A DNA stretch of 64,000 nucleotides from Hyphomicrobiales bacterium (GTDB lineage Bacteria; Pseudomonadota; Alphaproteobacteria; Rhodospirillales; JACKKN01): assembly GCA_024236415.1 (NCBI GenBank), contig JACKKN010000005.1, positions 276,838-340,837 of the forward strand. The letters run 5' to 3'. Below the pieces are notes generated by a model. The model did no database searches, was not told where the DNA came from, and saw nothing but the letters and a program-made list of their open reading frames with translations. A program made the position numbers and the translations under genes. Below are positions 23,557 through 33,764 of this stretch, piece by piece (the first letter of the stretch is position 1; each line of letters begins with the position of its first letter).

Positions 23557-25158
23557 ATGCTGAACAACAAGCGAGTGTGGGCGTCCTGCCTGCTGGCGGG
23601 GGCCTGCGCCCTGGCCCTGCCGTCGGCGTCGGCCCGGGCCATCGGCCTGGAGGCCGAGTTGCAGTGGCGGTTCGACCACAAGGCCGACGACGTCGGCGCC
23701 GCCACCACGTCGGAGATCGTCGCCTACGAGGACGGCAAGGTCTACGTCGCCGGCGGCGCCGGGGTCGACGTGCTGGACGCCGCCACCGGCGCCTACCTGG
23801 ACACCATCGCCATCGACACCAACCTGTACGACGGGGTCAACAGCGTCGCGGTCAAGAACGGGGTGCTGGCCGCCGCCGTGGCCGCCAAGACCCATACCGA
23901 CACCGGCGTGGTGATGCTGTTCGACACCTCGAACCTGGCCGCCGGCGGCACCACCGTGGGGGTCGGCGCAAACCCCGACATGGTGACCTTCACCGCCGAC
24001 GGCAGCCGGGTGCTGGTGGCCAACGAGGGCGAGCCCAACAACGACTACACGGTGGACCCGGAAGGGTCCATCAGCGTCATCGACGTGGCCACCAAGACCG
24101 CCACCACCGCCGGCTTCAACGGCTATGACGCCCAGAAGACGGCGCTGATCGAGTCCGGCGTGCGCATCTTCGGCCCCGGGTCCAGCGTGTCCCAGGACGT
24201 GGAGCCCGAGTACATCGCCGTCAGCCCCGACGGCAAGACCGCCTACGTCACCCTGCAGGAGAACAACGCCATCGCCATCGTCGACCTGAGCGGCCCGCCC
24301 ACGGTCACCGACGTGGTGCCGCTGGGCTACAAGGACCATGGCCAGGCCGGCAACGAGATCGACGTGACGGACGACGGGGTCTTCAACCTGGCCACCCAGC
24401 CCGACCTGTTCGGCATGTACCAGCCCGACGCCATCGCCGCCTTCCAGCAGGGCGGCATGACCTACCTGGTCACCGCCAACGAGGGCGACGCCCGCGATTA
24501 CGGCGGCACGCCCGGTTTCTCGGACGAGACCGAGGTCGGCGACGAGACCGTCGCCGCCGGCTCCGGCGTCAACGGTCTGCCGGGGAAGACCAAGATCACC
24601 TCGGCGCCGCCCCTGCTGGGCGGCACCACCGACCCCAACGGGGCCGGCATCAACGGCAGCGGCGAATACGAGCAGGCCTACATCTTCGGCGCCCGCTCGT
24701 TCTCGATCTGGGACGAGAACGGCAACCTGGTGTGGGATTCCGGGGCCATGATCGAGGAAATCCTGGCCAGCCAGTTCCCCGAGCTGTGGGCCGACGGCCG
24801 CGAGGACAACAAGGGCCCCGAGCCCGAGGGCGTGACGGTCGGCGAGATCAACGGCAAGACCTTCCTGTTCATCGGCCTGGAGCGGTCCAACGCGGTCATG
24901 TCCTTCTTCTTCAACGGCCTGGACATGATCGAGTTCGCCGGCATGATCTACGCCGCCGAGGACGAAGGGCCCGAGGGCCTGCTGTTCGTCTCCGACGCGG
25001 TCAGCCCCGACGGCTACGCCTACCTGCTGATCGGCAACGAGGTCAGCGACACCACCACCGCCTACCGCCTGTCCCAGGTGCCCGAGCCGGGCACCCTGGC
25101 CCTGCTGGCCGTGGGCCTGGCCGGCCTGGGCGTGGCGCGGCGTCGACGCCGGGCCTGA
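23557..25158 (+). CDS. Secreted choice-of-anchor I beta-propeller-like protein with PEP-CTERM anchor
   Basis: 533 residues. A signal peptide covers residues 1-29 (CLLAGACALALPSASARA). The body has repeated propeller-type strands (VYVAGGAGVDVLDAATGAY, DGSRVLVANEGEPNNDY, PDGKTAYVTLQENNAIAIVD, FLFIGLERSNAVMSF, GYAYLLIGNEVSDTTTAY) as in choice-of-anchor I domains. The C-terminus is a sorting signal: VPEPGTLALLAVGLAGLG followed by RRRRR. Such ends are cut by an exosortase, which must be encoded elsewhere. I prefer the ATG at 23557 over 23539, since the GGGGAAAGGTGA ribosome site lies between them. Monocistronic, with a terminator at 25196. Confidence 0.85.
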   Translation: MLNNKRVWASCLLAGACALALPSASARAIGLEAELQWRFDHKADDVGAATTSEIVAYEDGKVYVAGGAGVDVLDAATGAYLDTIAIDTNLYDGVNSVAVKNGVLAAAVAAKTHTDTGVVMLFDTSNLAAGGTTVGVGANPDMVTFTADGSRVLVANEGEPNNDYTVDPEGSISVIDVATKTATTAGFNGYDAQKTALIESGVRIFGPGSSVSQDVEPEYIAVSPDGKTAYVTLQENNAIAIVDLSGPPTVTDVVPLGYKDHGQAGNEIDVTDDGVFNLATQPDLFGMYQPDAIAAFQQGGMTYLVTANEGDARDYGGTPGFSDETEVGDETVAAGSGVNGLPGKTKITSAPPLLGGTTDPNGAGINGSGEYEQAYIFGARSFSIWDENGNLVWDSGAMIEEILASQFPELWADGREDNKGPEPEGVTVGEINGKTFLFIGLERSNAVMSFFFNGLDMIEFAGMIYAAEDEGPEGLLFVSDAVSPDGYAYLLIGNEVSDTTTAYRLSQVPEPGTLALLAVGLAGLGVARRRRRA

Positions 25159-25195
25159 CCCCCGCCATTCCCCGGGGGTCCCCGCCCCCGTCCCG

Positions 25196-25224
25196 CGGCG
25201 GCCCGTCCGGGCCGCCGTTTTCTT
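25196..25224 (+). terminator. Rho-independent terminator after the PEP-CTERM gene
   Basis: The stem CGGCGGCCC / GGGCCGCCG with a GTCC loop is followed by TTTTCTT. It ends just before the stop of the convergent gph gene. Confidence 0.8.
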
Positions 25225-25228
25225 GCGC

Positions 25229-25930
25229 TCAGGCGGCCGTGGGGGCGAACAGGGCGTCGGCGGCGGCCACCAGGTCGTCGAAGTGGTCCAGCACCCGGTC
25301 GGCGCCCAGGTCGGCGCTGGGGGTGCGGGTGTAGCCGTAGGACATGACCATCACCGGCAGGCCGGCGGCCCGCGCCGCGGCCACGTCGTTGGCGTTGTCG
25401 CCCACCATCAGGGCCTCGTCCGGCCCGGCGCCCAACTGTTTCAGGACCGACAGCAGCATGCCGGGGGCCGGCTTGCGCACGCCGGGGATGGAGTCGCCCC
25501 CCACCACGGCGCCCATGAACCGGCGCAGGCCCAGCTCCTCCAGGATCTCCATGGTCGGCACGTAGGGCTTGTTGGTGCAGACCCCCAGGCCGATGCCGCG
25601 GTCGCGCAGCACGGTCAGGGCCCGCTCGACCCCCGGGTACACGCGCGTGTCCACCGCCGCCTTGCCCTCGTAGTGGCCCAGGAAGCGGGCCGTCAGGGCG
25701 TCCAGGTCGCCGTCGGGGGCGGCCGGGCCGGTGGCGGCGAAGGCCCGCTCGACCAGCTTGCGGGCGCCGTCGCCGATCATCATCGTCACCGCCGCCAGGT
25801 CCAGGTCCGCCCGCCCGTCCTCGGCCAGCAGGCGGTTGACCGCGGCACGCAGGTCCGGGGCGCTGTCGATCAGGGTGCCGTCCAGGTCGAAGACGACGGC
25901 GCGCAGGGCGCGCGCGGCGGAACGGGGCAT
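25229..25930 (-). CDS. gph: Phosphoglycolate phosphatase, HAD superfamily
   Basis: 233 residues. HAD motif I FDLDGTLIDSAPDL supplies the nucleophile Asp, motif II/III are LGVCTNKP and KPAPGML, and motif IV is ALMVGDNANDVAAARAAG. The cap domain and length fit Gph/CbbZ, which removes phosphate from 2-phosphoglycolate; other HAD substrates are possible. It is divergent from glmU, with about 160 bases between starts. Confidence 0.85.
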   Translation of the reverse strand: MPRSAARALRAVVFDLDGTLIDSAPDLRAAVNRLLAEDGRADLDLAAVTMMIGDGARKLVERAFAATGPAAPDGDLDALTARFLGHYEGKAAVDTRVYPGVERALTVLRDRGIGLGVCTNKPYVPTMEILEELGLRRFMGAVVGGDSIPGVRKPAPGMLLSVLKQLGAGPDEALMVGDNANDVAAARAAGLPVMVMSYGYTRTPSADLGADRVLDHFDDLVAAADALFAPTAA

Positions 25931-26093
25931 GGCGGCGATCTCCCTCTTTTCAATTTATTAGGGGGTTCTAATGGAATCGGGCGGCGGCGGCAAGGCCCGG
26001 GGCGGCGGCGCATCTTCCCCTTGGCGCCGGGGGCCGCTTGTGGCAAGGTCTAGGCCGATTCCCTGTAACGGTGACCGCCCCGCCCACCCGCAC

Positions 26094-27455
26094 ATGACAG
26101 ACCGCAAGACAGCCGCCATCATCCTCGCCGCGGGCCTGGGCACGCGGATGAAGTCGGACCTGCCCAAGGTGATGCACCCCCTGGCCGGCCGGCCCATGGT
26201 CAGCCACCTGCTGGACAGCATCGCCACCCAGGACCCGGACCGGGTGGTGGCGGTGATCGGCGAGGGCATGGACCAGGTGGCCGCGGCCGTGGCCCCGCAC
26301 CGCACGGCGATCCAGGTCGAGCGCCTGGGCACCGCCCACGCCGTGCTGGCGGCGCGCCAGGCCCTGGGCGACTTTCCCGGCGACGTCCTGGTGCTGTACG
26401 GCGACACGCCCCTGATCTCGCCCGAGACCCTGGCCCGCATGCTCGACGCCCGCCGCGGCGCGGCGGACCCGGCGGTGGTGGTGCTGGGCTTCCGCCCCGC
26501 CGACCCCGGCGCCTACGGCCGCCTGGTGACCGGCGCCGACGGCGGCCTGGAGGCCATCGTCGAGTTCAAGGACGCGACGCCGGAGCAGGCGGCCATCGAC
26601 CTGTGCAACTCGGGGGTCATGGCCATCGACGGCACCTGCCTGTGGCCGCTGCTGGACCGGGTCGGCAACGACAACGCCAAGGGCGAGTACTACCTGACCG
26701 ACATCGTCGCCCTGGCCCGGGCCGACGGCCGCGCCTGCGCCGTGGTCGAGGGCCACGAGGACGAGCTGTTGGGGGTCAACTCGCGGGCCGAGCTGGCCGA
26801 CGCCGAGTGGATCGTGCAGGAGCGCATCCGCCGCTACATGATGGACAGCGGCGTCACCCTCATGGACCCGGCCACCACCTTCTTCAGCTTCGACACCCAG
26901 ATCGGCCGCGACACCACCATCGAGCCCAACGTGGTGATCCGCCCCGGCGTCACCGTGGGCCAGGGGGTGACCATCCGCGCCTTCTCGCACCTGGAGGGCG
27001 CGGCGGTGGCCGACGGGGCCCAGGTCGGCCCCTTCGCCCGCCTGCGCCCCGGCGCCATGATCGGCGAGCACGCGCGGGTCGGCAACTACGTGGAGATCAA
27101 GAACGCCACCGTCGAGCCCGGCGCCAAGGTCAACCACCTGACCTACATCGGCGACGCCCGCATCGGCGCCAAGGCCAACGTGGGCGCCGGCACCATCACC
27201 TGCAACTACGACGGTTTCACCAAGGGGCACACGGACATCGGCGCCGGCGCCTTCATCGGCTCGAACACCGCCCTGGTGGCGCCCGTGAAGGTGGGCGACG
27301 GGGCCATCGTCGGCGCCGGCAGCGTGGTCACCACCGACGTGCCGGCCGACGCCCTGGCCGTGACCCGGGCCCCGCAGCAGGACCTGCCCGGCTGGGCCAA
27401 GGGATTCCGAGAACGGAAATCCGCCGAGAAGGCGGCGAAGCAGAAGAAAGGGTAA
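26094..27455 (+). CDS. glmU: Bifunctional UDP-N-acetylglucosamine pyrophosphorylase / glucosamine-1-phosphate acetyltransferase
   Basis: 453 residues from the ATG at 26094; the longer frame upstream adds only a low-complexity stretch. The N-terminal nucleotidyltransferase begins IILAAGLGTRMKSDLPKVMHPL. From about residue 250 the left-handed beta-helix of hexapeptide repeats follows (VVIRPGVTVGQGVTI, GNYVEIKNATVEPGAKVNHLTYIGDA), with the acetyltransferase core AGTITCNYDGFTKGHT. It makes UDP-GlcNAc for peptidoglycan and lipopolysaccharide. glmS starts 6 bases after its stop. Confidence 0.95.
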   Translation: MTDRKTAAIILAAGLGTRMKSDLPKVMHPLAGRPMVSHLLDSIATQDPDRVVAVIGEGMDQVAAAVAPHRTAIQVERLGTAHAVLAARQALGDFPGDVLVLYGDTPLISPETLARMLDARRGAADPAVVVLGFRPADPGAYGRLVTGADGGLEAIVEFKDATPEQAAIDLCNSGVMAIDGTCLWPLLDRVGNDNAKGEYYLTDIVALARADGRACAVVEGHEDELLGVNSRAELADAEWIVQERIRRYMMDSGVTLMDPATTFFSFDTQIGRDTTIEPNVVIRPGVTVGQGVTIRAFSHLEGAAVADGAQVGPFARLRPGAMIGEHARVGNYVEIKNATVEPGAKVNHLTYIGDARIGAKANVGAGTITCNYDGFTKGHTDIGAGAFIGSNTALVAPVKVGDGAIVGAGSVVTTDVPADALAVTRAPQQDLPGWAKGFRERKSAEKAAKQKKG

Positions 27456-27461
27456 CAGCCC

Positions 27462-29285
<1,824 letters not shown>

Positions 29286-29302
29286 CCCCAAAGGAGGCCG
29301 CC

Positions 29303-29674
29303 ATGGTCCGCGCCATCCGACTGCTTGCTTCGGCCCTGCTGGTTTCCGCCATCGCCGGCGGCGCCGCCGCCGCCGAGGGGGATCAGGCGACCCTGGAGCA
29401 ATGCGCCCAGAACTACGGCGCCTGCATGGCCGACTGCGCCAGCGCCCACCCCGGCGAGCCGGGCAAGCCCAACGCCGCCATGGCCGCCTGCGAGGGCGGC
29501 TGCGCCGGCAAGCGCGCCGTGTGCGAGGTCGAGGCCGGCTACGACCGGGCCAAGCCCTGGGTCAAGGAGAAGTACGAGAAGTCCAAGAAGTACCTGCAGG
29601 ACCTGTGGCGCGAGCACATGGACGACAAGGAGCCCGCCCCCGAGCCCAAGAAGGGCGAGGGCAAGGCCATCTGA
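29303..29674 (+). CDS. Small secreted cysteine-rich protein, function unknown
   Basis: 123 residues; AAAGGAGG sits 6 bases before the ATG. A signal peptide (ASALLVSAIAGGAAAA) is followed by a region with seven cysteines in short spacing (LEQCAQNYGACMADCAS, AACEGGCAGKRAVCE), likely a disulphide-stabilised helical hairpin. The C-terminal third is strongly charged (KEKYEKSKKYLQDLWRE). It begins 18 bases after glmS and may be cotranscribed, although no envelope role can be shown. No family recognised. Confidence 0.65.
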   Translation: MVRAIRLLASALLVSAIAGGAAAAEGDQATLEQCAQNYGACMADCASAHPGEPGKPNAAMAACEGGCAGKRAVCEVEAGYDRAKPWVKEKYEKSKKYLQDLWREHMDDKEPAPEPKKGEGKAI

Positions 29675-29698
29675 CCCGGCGCTGACCGGGCCGGCGCC

Positions 29699-30583
29699 TC
29701 ACAGGGCCTGGAAACTCTCGACGATATGGGTGGCGAAGGCCTTGCCGGCCGGGTCCAGGTTGGCCGACCGGTACAGCACCGTGCTGTTCTGGCCCAGGGG
29801 CGGCAGGCCCTCCTCGGCGCCCAGGACCCTGAGCGGCGGGGCCACCAGGCTGGCGGTCATGGGGGCGATGGCCAGGTCGGCCAGCAGGGCCGCCACCTGG
29901 CCGGCGCAATGCTCGCTGGTATAGGCGACGCGATAGCCCATGCCGGCCCGGTCCAGCGCCGCCAGGGCCTGGGCCCGCCACGGGCAGCCGTTGGCCGCCA
30001 GGGCCAGGGGCAGGGGGTCGCGTTCGTGGGCGATGCCGCCGCGCAGGCCCACCCAGACCAGGTTCTCGGCGTGCATCAGCTCGCCGGGGCCCGGCGGCTC
30101 GTCGACGCAGCCGTCGGTGACCACGGCCAGGTCCAGGTCGCCGCGGGCGAACCTTTCCACCAGCTCGACGCTGGTGCGCAGGGTCACGTTGACCTCCACG
30201 TGGGGGCAGCTCTCGGCGAAGCGGGTCAGGATGCCGGGCAGGTAACGGGTGCCGAAGTCCTCGGGCGCGCCGAAGTTGACCACGCCGCGGTCCGGGGTGT
30301 CGAGGAACCGCGACACCGCCTCGCGGTTCAGGCGCAGCATGCGCCGGGCGTAGCTGAGCAGGGCCTCGCCGTCCGCGGTCAGGCTGACGCTGCGCCCCTC
30401 GCGCAGGAACAGGGACCGGCCCAGCATCTCCTCCAGCCGCTTCACCTGCATGCTGACCGCCGAGGGGGTGCGGAACACCCAGTCGGCGGCGCGGGTGAAG
30501 CTGCCGGTGTCGGCGATGGCCACGAAGGTGCGCAGCAGGTCCGTTTCCAGCAGCGGGAAGCCGTCGTTGCGGTCGCCGTCCAT
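29699..30583 (-). CDS. LysR-family transcriptional regulator
   Basis: 294 residues from the ATG at 30583, which has AAGGAAGG 5 bases upstream. The N-terminal winged helix-turn-helix is clear (LLRTFVAIADTGSFTRAADWVFRTPSAVSMQVKRLEE, start of the motif near residue 13). The effector domain begins VVNFGAPEDFGTRYLPGIL. The divergent small gene at 30700 is the likely target by the usual LysR arrangement. The ligand is unknown. Confidence 0.9.
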   Translation of the reverse strand: MDGDRNDGFPLLETDLLRTFVAIADTGSFTRAADWVFRTPSAVSMQVKRLEEMLGRSLFLREGRSVSLTADGEALLSYARRMLRLNREAVSRFLDTPDRGVVNFGAPEDFGTRYLPGILTRFAESCPHVEVNVTLRTSVELVERFARGDLDLAVVTDGCVDEPPGPGELMHAENLVWVGLRGGIAHERDPLPLALAANGCPWRAQALAALDRAGMGYRVAYTSEHCAGQVAALLADLAIAPMTASLVAPPLRVLGAEEGLPPLGQNSTVLYRSANLDPAGKAFATHIVESFQAL

Positions 30584-30605
30584 GGCACCCTTCCTTTCAA
30601 AAATA

Positions 30606-30642
30606 TTGAACCGAAGGATAAGATCTTTTCGTTCGATTGAAC
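30606..30642. promoter_or_regulatory. Candidate LysR binding region between divergent genes
   Basis: In this AT-rich gap TTGAAC occurs at 30606-30611 and 30637-30642, 31 bases apart. Between them GAACCGAA and TTTCGTTC form an imperfect inverted repeat, and the spacing fits a LysR dimer-of-dimers site. No experiment-grade consensus is available to confirm it. Confidence 0.35.
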
Positions 30643-30699
30643 AGACAAATGACCGCATATATGCCTTCGCACGCAAGAACGCGACGAAGGAGTAGTCCC

Positions 30700-30978
30700 A
30701 TGACGACCGCCACCCTGAACAACATCCTGGTCTTCCGCCGCCTGGGGTTCCTGGCCGTGCACGGCGGGTTTCCGGGCCGGCTGCGCGCCTTTCTGGCCAG
30801 CGCCCTGGCGCGCCTGGCGCCGCGGCCCGACGCCCTGTCGCGCGACCGCCGGCCCGATCCCCTGGTGCCGGGCCCCACGGTGGCCCCCCTGCAGGACGTC
30901 AACGGGGCGCTGATCCTCATGGACGCGGCCCGCCGCCGCGCCGCCACGGACGCCACCGCCCGCCGCCGCCATCCCTAG
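30700..30978 (+). CDS. Small basic protein divergent from the LysR gene, function unknown
   Basis: 92 residues; AAGGAG stands about 8 bases before the ATG. The N-terminal 40 residues have amphipathic helical character (NNILVFRRLGFLAVHGG, RLRAFLASALARLAP). The rest is Arg- and Pro-rich and probably disordered. No family or motif recognised. Its head-to-head position with the LysR gene suggests that it is the regulated gene. Confidence 0.5.
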   Translation: MTTATLNNILVFRRLGFLAVHGGFPGRLRAFLASALARLAPRPDALSRDRRPDPLVPGPTVAPLQDVNGALILMDAARRRAATDATARRRHP

Positions 30979-31037
30979 CCAGGCACCGCGGTGCCGTCTA
31001 CCATGCGCTTCGGCAACGGGGCCGGGGAGGCAGCGGC

Positions 31038-32075
31038 ATGCTCAGCACGCGCACCATCACCGTGGTCGGCTGCCACGCCGAGGGCGAGGTGGGCCGGGTC
31101 ATCACCGGGGGCGTCCTGCCGCCGCCGGGGGACACGGTGTTCGACCAGCGCACCTACCTGAAACGGCACGGCGACGACCTGCGCCGCCTCTTGCTGTTCG
31201 AGCCCCGGGGCGGCGCCTTCGTCCACGTCAACCTGGTGGTGCCGGCCAAGACCCCCGGCGCCGCCGCCGGCTTCATCATCATGGAGCCCGACGACTACCC
31301 GCCCATGTCCGGCTCCAACTCCATGTGCGTGGCCACGGTGCTGCTGGAAACGGGCATGGTGGCCATGACCGAGCCGCAAACCCGCCTGGTCCTGGACGCG
31401 CCGGCGGGGCCCGTCACCGTGGTCGCCGACTGCGCCGGCGGCAAGGTGCGGCGGGTGCGGGTGACCAACGTGCCCAGCTTCGTGTTCAAGCTGGACGCCG
31501 CGGTGGAGGTGCCGGGCCTGGCCACGGTGACGGCCGACCTGGCCTATGGCGGCGACACCTTCGCCATCGTCGACGCGCCGGGGCTGGGCTTCGCCCTGAC
31601 CCGCGACGAGGCCCGCGACCTGGTGGAGACCGGCGAGCGCATCAAGGCCGCCGTCAACGACCAGCACGCCATCGTCCACCCCGAGAACCCGGCCATCGAC
31701 TTCGTGTCCTTCGTCCAGTTCGCGGCCCCGGTGGAGGTCGACGCCCAGGGCCGCAAGTCGGGGCGCAACACGGTGGTGATCTCGCCCGGCAAGCTGGACC
31801 GGTCGCCCACCGGCACCGGCTGCTCGGCGCGCCTGGCGGTGCTGCACGCCCGCGGCCGGGTGGCGGTGGGCGAGGATTACGTGGGCCGCTCGATCCTGGA
31901 CACCGAGTTCCACTGCCGCATCGAGTCCGAGACCACCGTCGGCGGCGCCCCGGCCGTGGTGCCCAGCATCGCCGGCCGAACCTGGATCACCGGCGTCCAC
32001 CAGTACATGCTGGACCCCGACGACCCCTTCCCCGCCGGCTACACCCTGAACGACACCTGGTTCCGGGCGCTCTAA
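31038..32075 (+). CDS. Proline racemase/hydroxyproline epimerase family enzyme with Ser/Cys active-site pair
   Basis: 345 residues, the family length. Classical proline racemase and 4-hydroxyproline epimerase use two Cys bases. Here the first motif reads MSGSNSMCVAT, with Ser where MCGH has Cys; the second, SPTGTGCSARLAVL, keeps Cys. Ser/Cys members include hydroxyproline epimerases, and Thr/Cys members are trans-3-hydroxy-L-proline dehydratases, so the substrate is probably a hydroxyproline isomer rather than proline. The stop overlaps the stop of the convergent kinase-like gene. Confidence 0.8.
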   Translation: MLSTRTITVVGCHAEGEVGRVITGGVLPPPGDTVFDQRTYLKRHGDDLRRLLLFEPRGGAFVHVNLVVPAKTPGAAAGFIIMEPDDYPPMSGSNSMCVATVLLETGMVAMTEPQTRLVLDAPAGPVTVVADCAGGKVRRVRVTNVPSFVFKLDAAVEVPGLATVTADLAYGGDTFAIVDAPGLGFALTRDEARDLVETGERIKAAVNDQHAIVHPENPAIDFVSFVQFAAPVEVDAQGRKSGRNTVVISPGKLDRSPTGTGCSARLAVLHARGRVAVGEDYVGRSILDTEFHCRIESETTVGGAPAVVPSIAGRTWITGVHQYMLDPDDPFPAGYTLNDTWFRAL

Positions 32076-32965
32076 GATTCTCCATGGGAGGGCGCCAGCA
32101 GACTGGCCGCCGTCTTCTCCAACACCCTGACGACGGCCTGGGCATAACCCAGACGGACCTTGAGGTCGATGAACGCGCAAACGTGCAGCGGCGCGAAGGT
32201 CCAGTATTGGTCCCACGACAGGCCCAGGGCCGCGAGGCCCGCGTCGACAATGGCCGCCAGGTCCGCGGGAGCGCGGCGGTCCCGCAATGCCGCCAGGGCG
32301 GCGCCATCGTGGCCCAGGCAGGAACTGACGAAGGTCGTCACATCCGTGCCGGGGGTGGTGATGCGGCCGTAGTCCTCCCAATCGAAGATGAGGATGCCGC
32401 CCGAGTCCGTGCGCAGGCCCAGATTATAGATGACGAAATCCGAATGCTGCGGCGCCAGCGGCAGGCGGTCCAGGGCCGAAAGGTCCACCCGGTCCAGGCA
32501 GCGGGCCAGGCCAGCGCGCAGGTCCTCTGACGGCAGGGTGTCGACGAGCCGCCGCAGGTACGGTCCGTGGCCCCGGGCCATTCCGTCCGCCGTGGCCCGT
32601 GCGAGCGAGTAGGCGGTCAATCGGCGCAAGGCGTCGCTGACCAGGCCAATGCGCCCGGGCACCAGGTCGCGGGTCAGCTTCGCGTGGGGGACCGTGGCGC
32701 AGACCAGCAGGTACATGTCCCCCCGCCAACCGGCCCACAGGGGTGCCGGCACCAGGTCGCCCAGGTCCCGGTGCGCGTCGGCGAGGGCGCGGGCCTCGTT
32801 CTCGCCTCGATCGTCGAAAAAGGTTTTGACCGATAGCTCGGTGCCGTCACGGCGATCCTTCATGTGCAGGGAGACGTTCTTGCCCACCTCGACCATGTAG
32901 TCGGCGGCCAGGCCGCCCGGCAGGAGGTCCAAACCCTGGACGGCCTGCAGAATGGCCTCGATCAT
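32072..32965 (-). CDS. Aminoglycoside/choline-kinase-like phosphotransferase
   Basis: 297 residues from the ATG at 32965, which overlaps the upstream stop by 4 bases. The catalytic loop PQHSDFVIYNLGL (H-x-D-x4-N) and the metal-binding IFDWEDYG match the APH fold. The N-terminal Lys for ATP is probably in ELSVKTFF. The substrate is unknown: choline, thiamine, homoserine or aminoglycosides are all used by relatives. It is the last gene of a three-gene block with two methyltransferase-like genes, so it may act on the same small molecule or glycan. Confidence 0.7.
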   Translation of the reverse strand: MIEAILQAVQGLDLLPGGLAADYMVEVGKNVSLHMKDRRDGTELSVKTFFDDRGENEARALADAHRDLGDLVPAPLWAGWRGDMYLLVCATVPHAKLTRDLVPGRIGLVSDALRRLTAYSLARATADGMARGHGPYLRRLVDTLPSEDLRAGLARCLDRVDLSALDRLPLAPQHSDFVIYNLGLRTDSGGILIFDWEDYGRITTPGTDVTTFVSSCLGHDGAALAALRDRRAPADLAAIVDAGLAALGLSWDQYWTFAPLHVCAFIDLKVRLGYAQAVVRVLEKTAASLLAPSHGES

Positions 32966-33741
32966 GCCGTTGATACTGCAATGAAGGCCGGTTCCAGGTA
33001 CGGGCGCAGGTGAACGGCGTCGACCATCCGAATGGCCCAACGGTGCACCGCCGAGCCGCTCTGCTGGGCGAGCCGGAAGCGGCGGTAGAAGACGTCGGAG
33101 GCGCGGCCACCCAGGGGAACCGCTTTCACCGGGCAGTTGATCTCCGGCAGCATGGAAAAGGTATGCACGTCCCGGAATCCGGCGGCGGCAAGGTGGCCGA
33201 CCACGGCCCCCGGGCGCCAGGCGAAGCCGGTGACGAGGCCGGCAAGCCGGCTCGGACCGGCGGCCCGGATGCGCTGGCTGTCGTAAGGATTCCGCCAGGT
33301 CAGGCTCACCATGCCGCCGGGCCGAAGGATGGCCCGGACGGTCGCCAGGACCTGGGCCAGGTCGGCCCGGCCTCCAGGCCCGTCGGGGGCGTAGACGTCG
33401 TGGACGACAACGGCGTCAAACCCCTCGGCCACCGCACGCCGGTCTCCGATGCAGGTCACGACCAGACCCACGCCACCGCCGGCCGCCGGAACGACCACCC
33501 TGCCCGCCGCCGGCGCCGCCGGGTCCCCGGCGGCGCCGGCCATGACCATGGGGAAGGCGCGGACGTCGCGGCGGCACTGCCGCAGGCCTCCGGATACCGG
33601 ATCCTGGCCCCAATGGAGCACGGCGATGTTCAGGGCGCTGTCCGGCAGCAACAGGTCATGCATCAGCGACGCCCCCATGACGAAATGGGGGTCCTGCGCT
33701 GCGCGGAAGGCAACAGGGTCGGAGCGACTTGTCCCGTCCAT
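32962..33741 (-). CDS. Degenerate class I methyltransferase-like protein
   Basis: 259 residues. A C-terminal half with VLATVRAILRPGGMVSLTWRNPYD and FRDVHTFSMLP resembles the later strands of SAM-dependent methyltransferases. The N-terminal SAM motif (DxGxGxG) is not obvious; PAAGGGVGLVVTCIG may be its remnant. It lies 23 bases after the canonical methyltransferase gene and overlaps the kinase-like gene by 4 bases, so the three are an operon. It may be a catalytically inactive partner or act on a different donor. Confidence 0.55.
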   Translation of the reverse strand: MDGTSRSDPVAFRAAQDPHFVMGASLMHDLLLPDSALNIAVLHWGQDPVSGGLRQCRRDVRAFPMVMAGAAGDPAAPAAGRVVVPAAGGGVGLVVTCIGDRRAVAEGFDAVVVHDVYAPDGPGGRADLAQVLATVRAILRPGGMVSLTWRNPYDSQRIRAAGPSRLAGLVTGFAWRPGAVVGHLAAAGFRDVHTFSMLPEINCPVKAVPLGGRASDVFYRRFRLAQQSGSAVHRWAIRMVDAVHLRPYLEPAFIAVSTA

Positions 33742-33764
33742 GGCGGCAGCCCCCCCCCGGCGCC

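Noticed and set aside
30700..30978. DUF1127-type protein next to the LysR gene
   Set aside because: Length and head-to-head position fit, but the characteristic Arg/Leu helix and DIGL motif are absent.
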